64,000 nucleotides of DNA from Desertivirga arenae (GCF_017355785.1 NZ_JAFEWE010000013.1:62001-126000), one strand, 5' to 3'; positions 14,354 through 22,915 are shown, counted from the first letter of the stretch. A program made the numbers and translations. Notes: generated by a model from the sequence alone, not told the origin.

Positions 14354-15835
14354 CTAACTACCCTGTAAGATTTTATCAGCTTCAATTGCAGCTATTTGTC
14401 CCGATATGATAGCAGGAGGGACGCCTGGACCGGGAACGGTAAGCTGACCTGCAAATAGCAGGTTCTCCACTTTTTTAGATTTCATCTTCGGTTTAAGAAA
14501 TGCTGTTTGAAGTAAAGTGTTTGCCAATCCGTACGCATTTCCTTTGAAAGAATGGTAGTCTTTTTTGAAATCCTCTACTGCATAACTTCTTTTTACGACA
14601 ATAGAATCCCTGATGTCTATCCCTGTAATATCAGTAAACCGTCTCATTAGCAGGCCGAAATATTTTTCGCGTGTGCTCTCTGAATCTTCAAGCCCAGGAG
14701 CAATAGGCACAAGGAAGAAAAGGTTCTCAGACTGTGCCGGAGCCACACCAGAATCAGATTTAGAGGTGCAGGAGACATAAAACAGAGGTTTGGTGGGCCA
14801 TTTAGGTGTTTTATAGATCTCATCTGCATGAGCGTTGAAGTCTTCGTCGAAGAAAAGGTTATGATGTTTGATTCCAGGGACAGGCTTGTTAGTTCCTATG
14901 TAAAAAAGAAGAGAGGAGGGGGAAAGCGTGCGCTTATCCCAGTACTGCTGCTTGTAGTTCTGATACTTTTTCTCTGTCAGCGACTGGTCTGTATGTTCAT
15001 AGTCAGCACTGGAGATAACAATATCTGCATCAAAGAATCCAGAAGCTGTTTCAATACCTTTTGCACGGTTGTTTTCGATAACGATCTTTTTTACCTCCTG
15101 ATTCAAGTGAAACTGCACTCCTTGTTCTTCAGCAATGCTCACCATCGCTTTAACAATTTGGTTCATCCCGCCCTTTGGGTACCAGGTGCCCAGGCTCAGA
15201 TCTGCATAGTTCATCATACTATAAAGGGCGGGCGTATTCTGGGCCGTTCCTCCAAGGAACAATACTGGAAATTCGAGGATCTTTATGATTTTTGGATGAG
15301 AGAAGTATTGCCGTATGTGCGACCCGACCGAAGTGAACATTTGAATCTTAAAGCTTTCTATCAAAAGCTTAAGATCCATGTATTCTATAACAGAATGAGA
15401 GGGACGGAACACGTATTCATTCATCCCTTTTGAATACTTGTATTCTGCCTGTTTGAGGAATCGTTCCAGTTTCTCGCCAGCTCCTTTTTCCATTGATTCA
15501 AATAGCTCTTTGAGCTGGTCAAGATCTGCGGGGATGTCTGTAAAGTCATTGGGCCCCCAGTATACCCGGTAGGAGGGGTTTAATCGATCGAGCTGATAGA
15601 AATCGGAGGACTTCTTCCCGAATAGTTTGTAGTAATTTTCAAAGACTTCAGGCATCCAGTACCAGCTTGGGCCCATGTCAAAGGTGAAGCCATCTTTCTC
15701 CCAAGTCCTCGCCCTTCCACCTAACTGGTCATTTTTTTCAAAAATAGATACGTGGTAACCTTGTTTTGCCAGTAGGGACGCAGCAGTGAGTCCGGCAAAA
15801 CCTGAACCGATAACAGCAACTTTGGGTCTTGTCAT
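14354..15835 (-). CDS. crtI: Phytoene desaturase, CrtI type
   Basis: A 493-aa FAD-dependent carotenoid desaturase/isomerase that converts phytoene toward lycopene, membrane-associated. It has an N-terminal dinucleotide fold (VAVIGSGFAGLTAASLLA), the EKNDQLGGRART block, and the C-terminal CrtI signature (LLFAGQLTVPGPGVPPAIISG by pieces). ATG 15835 begins directly before the FAD-binding strand, and a -7-like box TAGATTTA lies 5 nt upstream (15841-15848), so the 26 extra codons of the longer frame are unlikely. It is divergent from the crtY unit. The number of desaturation steps is not decided by sequence; the linked lycopene cyclase argues for lycopene as product. Confidence 0.92.
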   Translation of the reverse strand: MTRPKVAVIGSGFAGLTAASLLAKQGYHVSIFEKNDQLGGRARTWEKDGFTFDMGPSWYWMPEVFENYYKLFGKKSSDFYQLDRLNPSYRVYWGPNDFTDIPADLDQLKELFESMEKGAGEKLERFLKQAEYKYSKGMNEYVFRPSHSVIEYMDLKLLIESFKIQMFTSVGSHIRQYFSHPKIIKILEFPVLFLGGTAQNTPALYSMMNYADLSLGTWYPKGGMNQIVKAMVSIAEEQGVQFHLNQEVKKIVIENNRAKGIETASGFFDADIVISSADYEHTDQSLTEKKYQNYKQQYWDKRTLSPSSLLFYIGTNKPVPGIKHHNLFFDEDFNAHADEIYKTPKWPTKPLFYVSCTSKSDSGVAPAQSENLFFLVPIAPGLEDSESTREKYFGLLMRRFTDITGIDIRDSIVVKRSYAVEDFKKDYHSFKGNAYGLANTLLQTAFLKPKMKSKKVENLLFAGQLTVPGPGVPPAIISGQIAAIEADKILQGS

Positions 15836-15840
15836 GAGGG

Positions 15841-15848
15841 TAAATCTA
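15841..15848 (-). promoter_or_regulatory. -7-like box of crtI
   Basis: The minus strand reads TAGATTTA, 7 of 8 positions matching TAnnTTTG, 5 nt from the crtI ATG. It would yield a leaderless mRNA. Confidence 0.4.
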
Positions 15849-15925
15849 GTAAACCTGTAGCACTTAAGGCAGAGAAAACAAGTTAAGGGTTTTGTAGTTT
15901 TGTAATTTGACATTAATATTTCCAG

Positions 15926-16438
15926 ATGCGGCTAGTCTTACTATTGTTTTCGATGATCTTTACTATTCCGGCAGGTGCTTATGATCTTAATGCCATCCGT
16001 CTTGAATTTTACAAATCTGTTGACGATGCAGGCGTGGCCAATGCTCTTTTTAAAAAGTTAAAAGGAATTGAGAAGAAAGACGCGCTTTTATTGGCTTACC
16101 TGGGTTCAACAGAGGCTGTGAAAGCCAAGCATGCCTGGAATCCCTACAATAAGCTTTCCCTTTTAAAAGCTGGATCTAAAAAGCTGGAACAAGCTGTAGG
16201 TGAAGATCCGAATAACCTTGAAATTCGATTTTTGAGGTTTAGTATGGAGCATTATCTGCCTACTTTTTTAGGTTCTTCCAAGCATCTAGACGAAGACCGG
16301 AAACAGATAGTGAAATTAATTGGAGCAGAGAAGCTTGGCACCGTTGATAAAGCATTGCTAAAAAATATTATTTCATTTATGAAAGAAACAAAACGTTGCT
16401 CTTCGTCAGAGCTTGCTATTTTAAATAAGGCTCTTTAA
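15926..16438 (+). CDS. Exported protein of the carotenoid locus, unknown function
   Basis: A 170-aa protein with a signal peptide (MRLVLLLFSMIFTIPAGA, cleavage before YDL) and a mostly helical mature part. I do not recognise a named domain. A conserved-looking stretch is YLGSTEAVKAKHAWNPYNKL followed by LEIRFLRFSMEHYLP. It ends 1 nt before the crtY-type gene, so the two are cotranscribed, and it is divergent from crtI. As I recall, comparable exported proteins sit in carotenoid clusters of other Bacteroidota. A role in carotenoid placement or trafficking is only a guess from context. Confidence 0.6.
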   Translation: MRLVLLLFSMIFTIPAGAYDLNAIRLEFYKSVDDAGVANALFKKLKGIEKKDALLLAYLGSTEAVKAKHAWNPYNKLSLLKAGSKKLEQAVGEDPNNLEIRFLRFSMEHYLPTFLGSSKHLDEDRKQIVKLIGAEKLGTVDKALLKNIISFMKETKRCSSSELAILNKAL

Positions 16439-16439
16439 A

Positions 16440-17126
16440 ATGGATAAACACTATACGTATCTGCTAATTAATTTCCTGACTATTTTCTTTCCCTTAATTT
16501 TATCATTCGATAAAAAAGTTAGATTCTATACTAATTGGAAGTACATTTTCCCTGGTCTGCTAATTACGGGCGTCGTTTTCCTTGTTTGGGATTATGTTTT
16601 TACTCTTTACGATGTATGGTCCTTCAACAACGATTATGTTGTCGGTATATGGTTCCTTGATTTGCCGCTTGAGGAAATCCTTTTCTTTATTACCGTTCCT
16701 TTTGCATGCTTATTTATTTATGAATGTCTTAATGCTTATGTAAAGCCAGACATTCTTGGAAAGGTTGCCAGAGATATTACATGGGTCTTTCTGATCCTCT
16801 CGGTGGTGCTCCTTGGCTTCTTTTTCGACCGGGTTTACACTTTGATCACCTTTGGCCTTCTGGCGCTTATGTGTATCTATGTATTATTTAAGGGAGAGCA
16901 GAAAGCTGGTCGTTTTTATCTAGCATACTTTGTCTCACTCCTTCCTTTTTATATAGTAAACGGTTTGCTCACTTCAATACCCGTTGTTCTTTATAACAAT
17001 TCAGAGAACATGGGGTTGAGGGTAGGGACCATTCCCTTTGAAGATCATTTTTATTCTTTAGCAATGTTGCTTATGAATATGTTGTTCTTTGAATACTTTC
17101 GTGCTAAAAAATTGAAGGATGCCTGA
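16440..17126 (+). CDS. Lycopene cyclase, CrtYcd type
   Basis: A 228-aa integral membrane protein with about seven hydrophobic segments, made of two CrtYc/CrtYd-type halves. Each half carries the family signature: PLEE at residues 76-79 (LDLPLEEILFF) and PFED at 199-202 (TIPFEDHFYS). It cyclises lycopene ends to beta rings, yielding beta-carotene (or gamma-carotene if monocyclic). It starts 1 nt after the upstream exported gene and overlaps the cytochrome b5-like gene by 8 nt, so all three are one translationally coupled unit. Confidence 0.85.
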   Translation: MDKHYTYLLINFLTIFFPLILSFDKKVRFYTNWKYIFPGLLITGVVFLVWDYVFTLYDVWSFNNDYVVGIWFLDLPLEEILFFITVPFACLFIYECLNAYVKPDILGKVARDITWVFLILSVVLLGFFFDRVYTLITFGLLALMCIYVLFKGEQKAGRFYLAYFVSLLPFYIVNGLLTSIPVVLYNNSENMGLRVGTIPFEDHFYSLAMLLMNMLFFEYFRAKKLKDA

Positions 17127-17364
17127 AGTTCCAATCTATACCAGAAGTCAGTTAGCCTTACGGAATGGCCAGGACAAACCAGAGATCTGGGTGTGTTATA
17201 AAGGCCTTATTTATGATGTTTCGGAAAGTCGCCTGTGGAAGAACGGGAAGCATTACGAACATTGGGCAGGCCAGGATCTTACTGAGGAGCTGAAGGACGC
17301 ACCTCATTCTGCTTCAGTTTTCTCAAAGTTTGAGGTGGTCGGAAGAATGTATAGTACAGATTGA
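17119..17364 (+). CDS. Cytochrome b5-like heme/steroid-binding protein
   Basis: An 81-aa soluble single-domain protein resembling the cytochrome b5-like heme/steroid-binding fold. It has the strand EIWVCYKGLIYDVSES, then LWKNGKHYEHWAGQDLTEEL and APHSASVF. Candidate heme ligands are H45 or H48 and H63. There is no membrane segment. It begins inside the crtY-type gene (8-nt overlap), suggesting coupled expression. By context it could donate electrons to a carotenoid-modifying hydroxylase or ketolase, but no such enzyme is encoded nearby. The stop codon lies in the stem of the following terminator. Confidence 0.75.
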   Translation: MPEVPIYTRSQLALRNGQDKPEIWVCYKGLIYDVSESRLWKNGKHYEHWAGQDLTEELKDAPHSASVFSKFEVVGRMYSTD

Positions 17365-17387
17365 TCGTGAAGATTCAATCTGTACTA
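17352..17387. terminator. Bidirectional terminator between cyt b5-like and PfkB genes
   Basis: A perfect 13-bp inverted repeat: TAGTACAGATTGA (17352-17364) and TCAATCTGTACTA (17375-17387), loop 10 nt. It includes the stop codon of the cytochrome b5-like gene and separates convergent genes. No strong U-tract. Confidence 0.65.
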
Positions 17388-17395
17388 GGGAGGTC

Positions 17396-18313
17396 TTAAG
17401 CGATTTCGAAGCTGCTTAAGTTTATAAACTGCTTAACGCGATCTGCTATCTCTTCCTGACTGAGGTTTTTAATTCTTTCTGTCCCAAATTTTTCAACGCA
17501 AAATGATGCTAGTGCAGATCCGAAGATAATTGCATTCTTCATGTTATTAAAGTTGATTGTTCCAACTTTTGCAAGATATCCAATGAAGCCACCGGCAAAA
17601 GAATCGCCTGCTCCGGTTGGGTCAAATACCTCAGCCAGTGGTAAGGCTGGCGCAGAGAACACTTTATCTTCATGGAAAAGTAGCGCACCATGTTCCCCTT
17701 TTTTAATAATCAGGTATTGTGGTCCCATTTGAAGGATCTTTTTGGCTGCTTTAACCAAAGAGTATTCACCGGAAAGCTGACGCGCTTCAGCATCGTTAAT
17801 GGTTAGTACGTCAACTAGTTTTAACGTTTCCAGAAGGTCATTTAAAGCTACATCCATCCAGAAGTTCATGGTATCCAGAACGATTAATTTAGGACGTTTC
17901 TCTAATCTTTCGATCGTTGTTCTTTGAACTTGAGGGGTAAGGTTACCTAGAAGTAAGTAATCACATCCCTGATAAGAGGCGGGGACAATTGGATCAAAAT
18001 CAGCGAGAACATTTAGCTCTGTGGCAAGAGTATCTCGTGAGTTCATATCGTTATGATATTTACCAGCCCAGAAGAAGGACTTTTCTCCTTCTTTGATTTG
18101 TAATCCCTCTACATCTATACCGTGTTTTTCAAAGTCGCTTATATCTTCCTTGTGAAAGTCGTCACCAACCACTGCGATGATCTTGGTTTTATCGTAGAAG
18201 TAAGAGGCAGCGAGACTTGCATAAGTAGCTGCTCCACCCACAATTTTGTCTGTTTTTCCGAAAGGAGTTTCAATTGCATCAAACGCCACGGTTCCTATTA
18301 TGACTAAGCTCAT
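17396..18313 (-). CDS. PfkB-family carbohydrate/nucleoside kinase
   Basis: A 305-aa ribokinase-like sugar or nucleoside kinase. It has the N-terminal VGGAATYASLAA (substrate side), LTINDAEARQLSG, and the C-terminal ATP/anion-hole motif DPTGAGDSFAGGFIGYLA with the catalytic Asp. ATG 18313 is taken as the start because MSLVIIGTVAFDAIETP matches the usual first beta strand; the 23 codons of the longer frame would be atypical. The substrate (adenosine, ribose, other sugar) cannot be fixed. It is monocistronic and convergent with the carotenoid unit. Confidence 0.85.
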   Translation of the reverse strand: MSLVIIGTVAFDAIETPFGKTDKIVGGAATYASLAASYFYDKTKIIAVVGDDFHKEDISDFEKHGIDVEGLQIKEGEKSFFWAGKYHNDMNSRDTLATELNVLADFDPIVPASYQGCDYLLLGNLTPQVQRTTIERLEKRPKLIVLDTMNFWMDVALNDLLETLKLVDVLTINDAEARQLSGEYSLVKAAKKILQMGPQYLIIKKGEHGALLFHEDKVFSAPALPLAEVFDPTGAGDSFAGGFIGYLAKVGTINFNNMKNAIIFGSALASFCVEKFGTERIKNLSQEEIADRVKQFINLSSFEIA

Positions 18314-18432
18314 GTTTTTTTTAAAAAAAGTTTCCGCAAATATTGCAGAAATAAATTTAAATCCCGAATATTGCAGTCCCAAAACACAGCAAGGTTTTAA
18401 ATAAAAACCAGTGTTGTTAAGCCGGTAAATAC

Positions 18433-18506
18433 TCCTGAGTAGCTCAGCCGGTTAGAGCATCTGACTGTTAATCAGAGGGTCGCTGGTTCGAGCCCAGCCT
18501 CAGGAG
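18433..18506 (+). tRNA. tRNA-Asn(GTT)
   Basis: A 74-nt tRNA. The acceptor TCCTGAG (18433-18439) pairs with CTCAGGA (18499-18505), and discriminator G is at 18506. The D-arm is GCTC/GAGC. The anticodon stem TCTGA/TCAGA encloses CTGTTAA, anticodon GTT. The T-arm GCTGG-TTCGAGC-CCAGC is intact. CCA is not encoded. Confidence 0.96.
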
Positions 18507-18507
18507 C

Positions 18508-18546
18508 AAAATCCTCACTTTAAAAGAGTGAGGATTTTCTTTTTTA
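18508..18546 (+). terminator. Terminator after tRNA-Asn
   Basis: AAAATCCTCACT (18508-18519) pairs perfectly with AGTGAGGATTTT (18527-18538), then CTTTTTT. Immediate to the tRNA 3' end. Confidence 0.9.
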
Positions 18547-18721
18547 TACCTCTGATGTTTTTTCTTTACAGTAGTGTTCACCTATTGCACATAAAAAGAA
18601 CAACCTGTGTAATTCGTAGTCACTGAGCAATTTGAATCTTATATCTTAGCTTCGTAATCAATTTGCCCAAGGCAGGATGAAGATTATTAATAGTGATAAC
18701 TCAGCTTCCTAAAGAAAGAAA

Positions 18722-20026
18722 ATGATAAGTACATTGTTTAATCCGTCTTCTTACTCAATTGCAGTGATTGGACTTGGCTATGTAGGGCTTCCTCTGGCTG
18801 TTGAATTTGGAAAGAAATACAAAGTAACTGGATTTGACATCAGTCAGGCAAGGGTGAATGAGTTGAATCAGGGAAAAGATCATACTCTTGAGGTAGATCC
18901 TGCAGAATTGAAGTCGGTGGTTCGTAAGAGTGATGCCCTTGCGGGTGTATTCTTTTCAGCCGATAAAGAAAGTTTGGCGGATTGTAATGTCTATATAGTA
19001 ACTGTACCAACACCAGTAGATCAATACAATAATCCGGATCTTACACCATTAAAAAAGGCTACCGAGATGGTAGCAGGTGTGTTAAAGAAGAGAGATATTG
19101 TGATCTACGAGTCAACTGTTTTTCCCGGCTGTACAGAAGAAGAATGTATCCCTGTTCTTGAAAAGTTCTCGGGATTAAAATTCAACGTGGATTTCTTCTG
19201 CGGATATTCGCCTGAAAGGATTAATCCGGGCGACAATGCGAGAAAGCTGCCAAATATTAAAAAAGTAACTTCGGGATCAACGCCAGAAATAGGGCAGATT
19301 GTAAATTCATTATATGCTTCTATTATTCCTGCAGGAACCCATCTTGCCCAATCTATAAAAGTGGCAGAAGCGGCCAAGGTTATTGAAAATGCTCAGCGGG
19401 ACATTAATATTGCCTTTGTTAATGAGCTATCGAAGATCTTTTCGCTTTTGAATATTAATACTCAGCATGTTCTCGAGGCAGCTGCAACAAAGTGGAATTT
19501 CCTGCATTTTAAACCAGGACTGGTTGGGGGACACTGTATCGGTGTAGACCCCTATTACCTGGCTCAAAAGGCTACCTCTGCCGGGTATTATCCCGAAATT
19601 ATCTTGTCGGGCCGAAGGATTAATGATAGCATGGGTCCTTATATAGCAGATGCTGTAGTGAAGCTAATGGTTAAAAAAGAGATTGTAGTTTGGGGCTCAG
19701 ATATACTAATCCTGGGGATCACTTTTAAGGAAAATTGTCCTGATGTGCGAAATACCAAGGTGGTGGATATAGTGAAGGAGCTAAGTTTATATAAAGCCAA
19801 TATTACTGTTTACGATCCCTGGGCTAGTTGTACCCAAGTAGAGGAAGAATATGGTATAAAATGTATTAATGCACTGCCGGAGGATAAGCAATATGACGCT
19901 GTCATCCTCGCAGTTTGCCATAACGAGTTTTGTGACCTGGAATACGGAGCCTTGCTGAAAAAGTCGTCGGTGCTATATGATGTAAAAGGGGTGCTTAATC
20001 TCGATCTGGTAGATGCCAGGTTATAA
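18722..20026 (+). CDS. tviB: UDP-N-acetylglucosamine 6-dehydrogenase-like protein (TviB/WbpA family)
   Basis: A 434-aa nucleotide-sugar dehydrogenase that oxidises C6 of a UDP-N-acetylhexosamine to the uronic acid with two NAD+. It has the Rossmann loop [10 protein letters not shown] (15-24), the middle domain, and the catalytic cysteine C272 in [12 protein letters not shown], followed by a C-terminal UDP-binding domain ([16 protein letters not shown]). The closest named families are TviB/VipA (UDP-GlcNAc or UDP-GalNAc dehydrogenase). It is paired with a TviC-like 4-epimerase 11 nt downstream, so the product is probably UDP-N-acetylgalactosaminuronate for capsule or LPS. No glycosyltransferases adjoin. 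Confidence 0.87.
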   Translation: MISTLFNPSSYSIAVIGLGYVGLPLAVEFGKKYKVTGFDISQARVNELNQGKDHTLEVDPAELKSVVRKSDALAGVFFSADKESLADCNVYIVTVPTPVDQYNNPDLTPLKKATEMVAGVLKKRDIVIYESTVFPGCTEEECIPVLEKFSGLKFNVDFFCGYSPERINPGDNARKLPNIKKVTSGSTPEIGQIVNSLYASIIPAGTHLAQSIKVAEAAKVIENAQRDINIAFVNELSKIFSLLNINTQHVLEAAATKWNFLHFKPGLVGGHCIGVDPYYLAQKATSAGYYPEIILSGRRINDSMGPYIADAVVKLMVKKEIVVWGSDILILGITFKENCPDVRNTKVVDIVKELSLYKANITVYDPWASCTQVEEEYGIKCINALPEDKQYDAVILAVCHNEFCDLEYGALLKKSSVLYDVKGVLNLDLVDARL

Positions 20027-20037
20027 TTTGTCTAGCT

Positions 20038-21039
20038 ATGTATAAAAATAAATATCACTCGGTTGATTTAAGCCTGTTTAGCTTTTTGATAACGGGGGGA
20101 GCCGGATTTATAGGTTCCAATCTGGTAGAATACTTGTTGAAGTACGGTGCGGGAAAAGTGCGGGTATTGGATAATTTCTCCACGGGATCCCATGATAATA
20201 TTACTCCTTTTCTCAGTAATCCAGCCTTCGAGCTTTTCGAAGGGGATATACGGGATATGGAGACTTGTAATAATGCAATTGACGGAATTGATTATGTAAG
20301 TCATCAGGCAGCCCTGGGGTCAGTTCCCAGATCTATTAATGATCCGGTAACTACTAATGCGGTAAATATTTCAGGTTTTCTCAATATGCTTTGGGCCATC
20401 CAATCTAGGGAGAGAGTAAAGCGTTTTGTTTACGCGGCCTCGTCTTCTACTTATGGAGATAGTAAAGAGCTTCCGAAAGTTGAAGAACGGATAGGCAGGC
20501 CTTTGTCTCCTTATGCAGTTACCAAGTATGTAAACGAGTTATATGCTGATGTATTTGCAAAGACCTACGGCATGAACCTGATAGGCTTGAGATATTTTAA
20601 TGTTTTTGGGCCAAGGCAAAATCCTGAGGGAGAGTATGCGGCAGTTATACCTAAGTTTATTAAAGCCTTAAAAGCGGGCGAGCCTGCAATAATAAATGGA
20701 GATGGTGAACAAACGAGGGATTTTACTTTTATCGAAAATGCAGTCCAGGCAAATGTAAGGGCCTTCTTTTCTGAAGAAGAAGGGGCTGTTAATCAGGTTT
20801 ATAATATTGCCTTTGGAGAGAGCATTTCATTAAACCAGTTATGGGCCCTGCTCAATAAGCATCAGGGAAGCATTATCCCAGCAGTGTATAATGCAGAAAG
20901 AAAAGGAGATGTTAGAAACAGTTTGGCAGACATTACTAAAGCCAACTCCTTACTTTCATACAATCCTCAATTTAGTGTTGAAGATGGGCTAAAGCTTTTG
21001 TTAGCCGAAAACGAATGTTTTCAACAGACAAACAAATAG
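20038..21039 (+). CDS. tviC: NAD-dependent UDP-N-acetylhexosamine(uronate) 4-epimerase (TviC/WbpP-like)
   Basis: A 333-aa extended short-chain dehydrogenase/reductase. It has the NAD loop TGGAGFIGSN (19-28), the catalytic YxxxK as Y159-K163 in SPYAVTKYVNE with Ser in YAASSSTYG, and the substrate block LRYFNVFGPRQNPEGEYAAVIPKF typical of WbpP/TviC 4-epimerases. It interconverts gluco and galacto forms of UDP-N-acetyl sugars or their uronates. It starts 11 nt after the dehydrogenase stop, a two-gene module. The N-terminal 13 residues before the Rossmann strand are longer than in GalE but usual for this subgroup. Confidence 0.87.
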   Translation: MYKNKYHSVDLSLFSFLITGGAGFIGSNLVEYLLKYGAGKVRVLDNFSTGSHDNITPFLSNPAFELFEGDIRDMETCNNAIDGIDYVSHQAALGSVPRSINDPVTTNAVNISGFLNMLWAIQSRERVKRFVYAASSSTYGDSKELPKVEERIGRPLSPYAVTKYVNELYADVFAKTYGMNLIGLRYFNVFGPRQNPEGEYAAVIPKFIKALKAGEPAIINGDGEQTRDFTFIENAVQANVRAFFSEEEGAVNQVYNIAFGESISLNQLWALLNKHQGSIIPAVYNAERKGDVRNSLADITKANSLLSYNPQFSVEDGLKLLLAENECFQQTNK

Positions 21040-21094
21040 GCCGTTTCATTAAAACAGTATCCTCTCCTGTCTCTTATTAGGTGAGGATATTGTT

Positions 21095-22048
21095 ATGAAT
21101 CTTTTGGACCTTATTTTAGTACTTATACTCGTTTTTTCTGTTTGGCAGGGGATTTTGAAAGGCTTCATGATCGGAATGGTCGAAGTCTTCCTGTGGGTTT
21201 CCGGACTGCTCCTTGCTTTTATCTGCTACCCCTATATTTCAACCTTTATACAAAGATATATTGCCACTGGTATTTGGGTTTCACCTGTTTCTTTTATTCT
21301 TGCCATTATCGTTACACGATTGACCCTTTCAGCGATTGCTAACTATGTACTTTCAAAAATTCCTTCAATTTATCATGCCTCCAGACTGAACAAGGTGCTG
21401 GGAAGTGTTCCCGGAGGATTTACAGGGATAGTTTACCTGCTGCTGATAACCTCTTTACTAATCTTATTTCCTGTTAGTCCCTCACTTAAGTCGAGGGCTG
21501 AAAGGAGCTGGGTGGTCTCGCAGTTAATACCAGGCCTTGAGAAGATCCATCTTGCGATCTCTCCTTATATAGAAGAGTTGGAGAAGCAATCGGGGCCCTT
21601 ACTTACGCTTAATAAGAAAAACGACAAGTTCATTAAATTGAATTTTACAGTGGCCCATACAAAGGTCCGAGAGGATTTGGAGGCAAAGATGTTGATTTTG
21701 ATCAATAGGGAGAGGGCGAAAGTTAATCTTCAGCCCCTTCGGGCTGATCAGGAAATAGCGGTTGTGGCCAGAGCTCATTCGGCGGATATGTTCGCCAGAG
21801 GGTATTTTTCTCACTATACTCCAGAAAATAAATCACCTTTTGATCGAATGCGAGCTGCAAAAGTGAGATTCCTGACAGCGGGAGAAAATCTTGCTCTGGC
21901 TCAAACCTTAACTATTGCCCACGAAGGCCTTATGAACTCTCCGGGACACCGGGCTAATATTCTCCATAAATCTTTTGGCAGGGTCGGAATTGGGATATTG
22001 GACGGGGGGATTTACGGTTTAATGGTAACGCAAAACTTTCGGAACTGA
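21095..22048 (+). CDS. CvpA-CAP domain fusion protein
   Basis: A 317-aa membrane protein. Residues about 1-150 form a CvpA (colicin V production)-like domain with four hydrophobic helices (MNLLDLILVLILVFSVWQGI; GFMIGMVEVFLWVSGLL). After a linker, residues about 190-317 are a CAP/SCP (YkwD-like) domain with INRERAKVNLQPLRAD, the His in RAHSADMFARGYFSH, GENLALA and SPGHRANIL. The CAP domain should face the periplasm. Functions of both families are poorly defined; a cell-envelope role is likely. It is probably cotranscribed with the DUF4112 gene 17 nt downstream. Confidence 0.82.
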   Translation: MNLLDLILVLILVFSVWQGILKGFMIGMVEVFLWVSGLLLAFICYPYISTFIQRYIATGIWVSPVSFILAIIVTRLTLSAIANYVLSKIPSIYHASRLNKVLGSVPGGFTGIVYLLLITSLLILFPVSPSLKSRAERSWVVSQLIPGLEKIHLAISPYIEELEKQSGPLLTLNKKNDKFIKLNFTVAHTKVREDLEAKMLILINRERAKVNLQPLRADQEIAVVARAHSADMFARGYFSHYTPENKSPFDRMRAAKVRFLTAGENLALAQTLTIAHEGLMNSPGHRANILHKSFGRVGIGILDGGIYGLMVTQNFRN

Positions 22049-22065
22049 TTTTGTTTTACACAAGT

Positions 22066-22548
22066 ATGGAGTATAACGATCGACGCAATTATACAAGTCA
22101 GAATAATAAATTACGCTGGGTAGAAAAGTTGTCATACCTTTTAGATGAGCAATTCCGTTTGCCAGGGACCAACTTCCGGTTTGGCCTGGATCCTATATTA
22201 AATCTTATTCCTTTTGCGGGAGATATGAGTGGACTACTTATCTCTGCCGCTCTCGTTTTAACCCTTGCCAAGAACGGAGCAAGTAGTAAAATAGTGACAT
22301 TAATGGTGCTCAATATTGTTCTTGATGCAACTATAGGAGGGATACCGATCATAGGACAGATCTTTGACTTTTTCTTTAAAGCCAATAAGCGCAATATAAG
22401 GTTGCTAAACGAGCACTACGTAGAAGGTAAACATCAGGGAAGTGGTAAAGGGGTGCTTCTCGGTGTGGGACTAGTTTTGGTGATGATCTTTATTCTAATG
22501 GTATATCTGATATGGCAGCTTACCGCTTGGGTCTTTAGCCAATTTTAG
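22066..22548 (+). CDS. DUF4112 membrane protein
   Basis: A 160-aa protein with a soluble N-terminus and about three hydrophobic segments. It has the DUF4112 core: LDEQFRLPGTNFRFGLDPIL, NLIPFAGDMSGLLISAALVL and DATIGGIPIIGQIFDFFFKANKRN. ATG 22066 is used in place of an in-frame TTG at 22051, which would nearly abut the upstream stop. The C-terminal helix (VLLGVGLVLVMIFILMVYLI) is a clear transmembrane segment. Function unknown. It follows the CvpA-CAP gene closely and probably shares its transcript. Confidence 0.78.
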   Translation: MEYNDRRNYTSQNNKLRWVEKLSYLLDEQFRLPGTNFRFGLDPILNLIPFAGDMSGLLISAALVLTLAKNGASSKIVTLMVLNIVLDATIGGIPIIGQIFDFFFKANKRNIRLLNEHYVEGKHQGSGKGVLLGVGLVLVMIFILMVYLIWQLTAWVFSQF

Positions 22549-22687
22549 AAAAAGAGCTTCCGCCCGTCATAGATGCTGACCTAATCTTTTTGCATTCAAA
22601 GCCACCTTATCCCCTAAAACAATACTTGCGCCACTTACAAACAAGTTAGCGTAAGTTGTTGTTTATGAATTAAAAAGGAAAATCAAT

Positions 22688-22915
22688 ATGGGACAGGTTT
22701 TTACTATAAGCCTGCAGGGCGCTAAATTTCATTACCAGTTATTAAAATTGAATCAGAAAAACAGAATGGTGGAGTCGGAAATATTACTACAAGGGAATAC
22801 CGTTACACTATATAAAGATGACAGGGGATGGAAGCAGAAGGAGAACGCATTACCTCTGGTAGATGAGTTGGTTCGAGCAATAGGTAACTCATTGTCTTTA
22901 AGGTACAGAATATAA
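22688..22915 (+). CDS. Small conserved-looking protein, unknown (75 aa)
   Basis: A 75-aa cytosolic protein, mostly predicted beta strand then a C-terminal helix (PLVDELVRAIGNSLSLRYRI). No domain is recognised. An AAAAAGGAAAA purine stretch precedes the ATG by 6 nt. It stands alone between the DUF4112 gene and the phytochrome operon, on the same strand. Coding is supported by a sensible start, an alternating hydrophobic pattern and no overlap with another gene. Confidence 0.55.
   Translation: MGQVFTISLQGAKFHYQLLKLNQKNRMVESEILLQGNTVTLYKDDRGWKQKENALPLVDELVRAIGNSLSLRYRI

Noticed and set aside
14828-15433. 201-codon open frame on the plus strand inside crtI
   Set aside because: It runs antisense through a clearly conserved crtI sequence, has no promoter and encodes no recognisable protein; it is a shadow frame.
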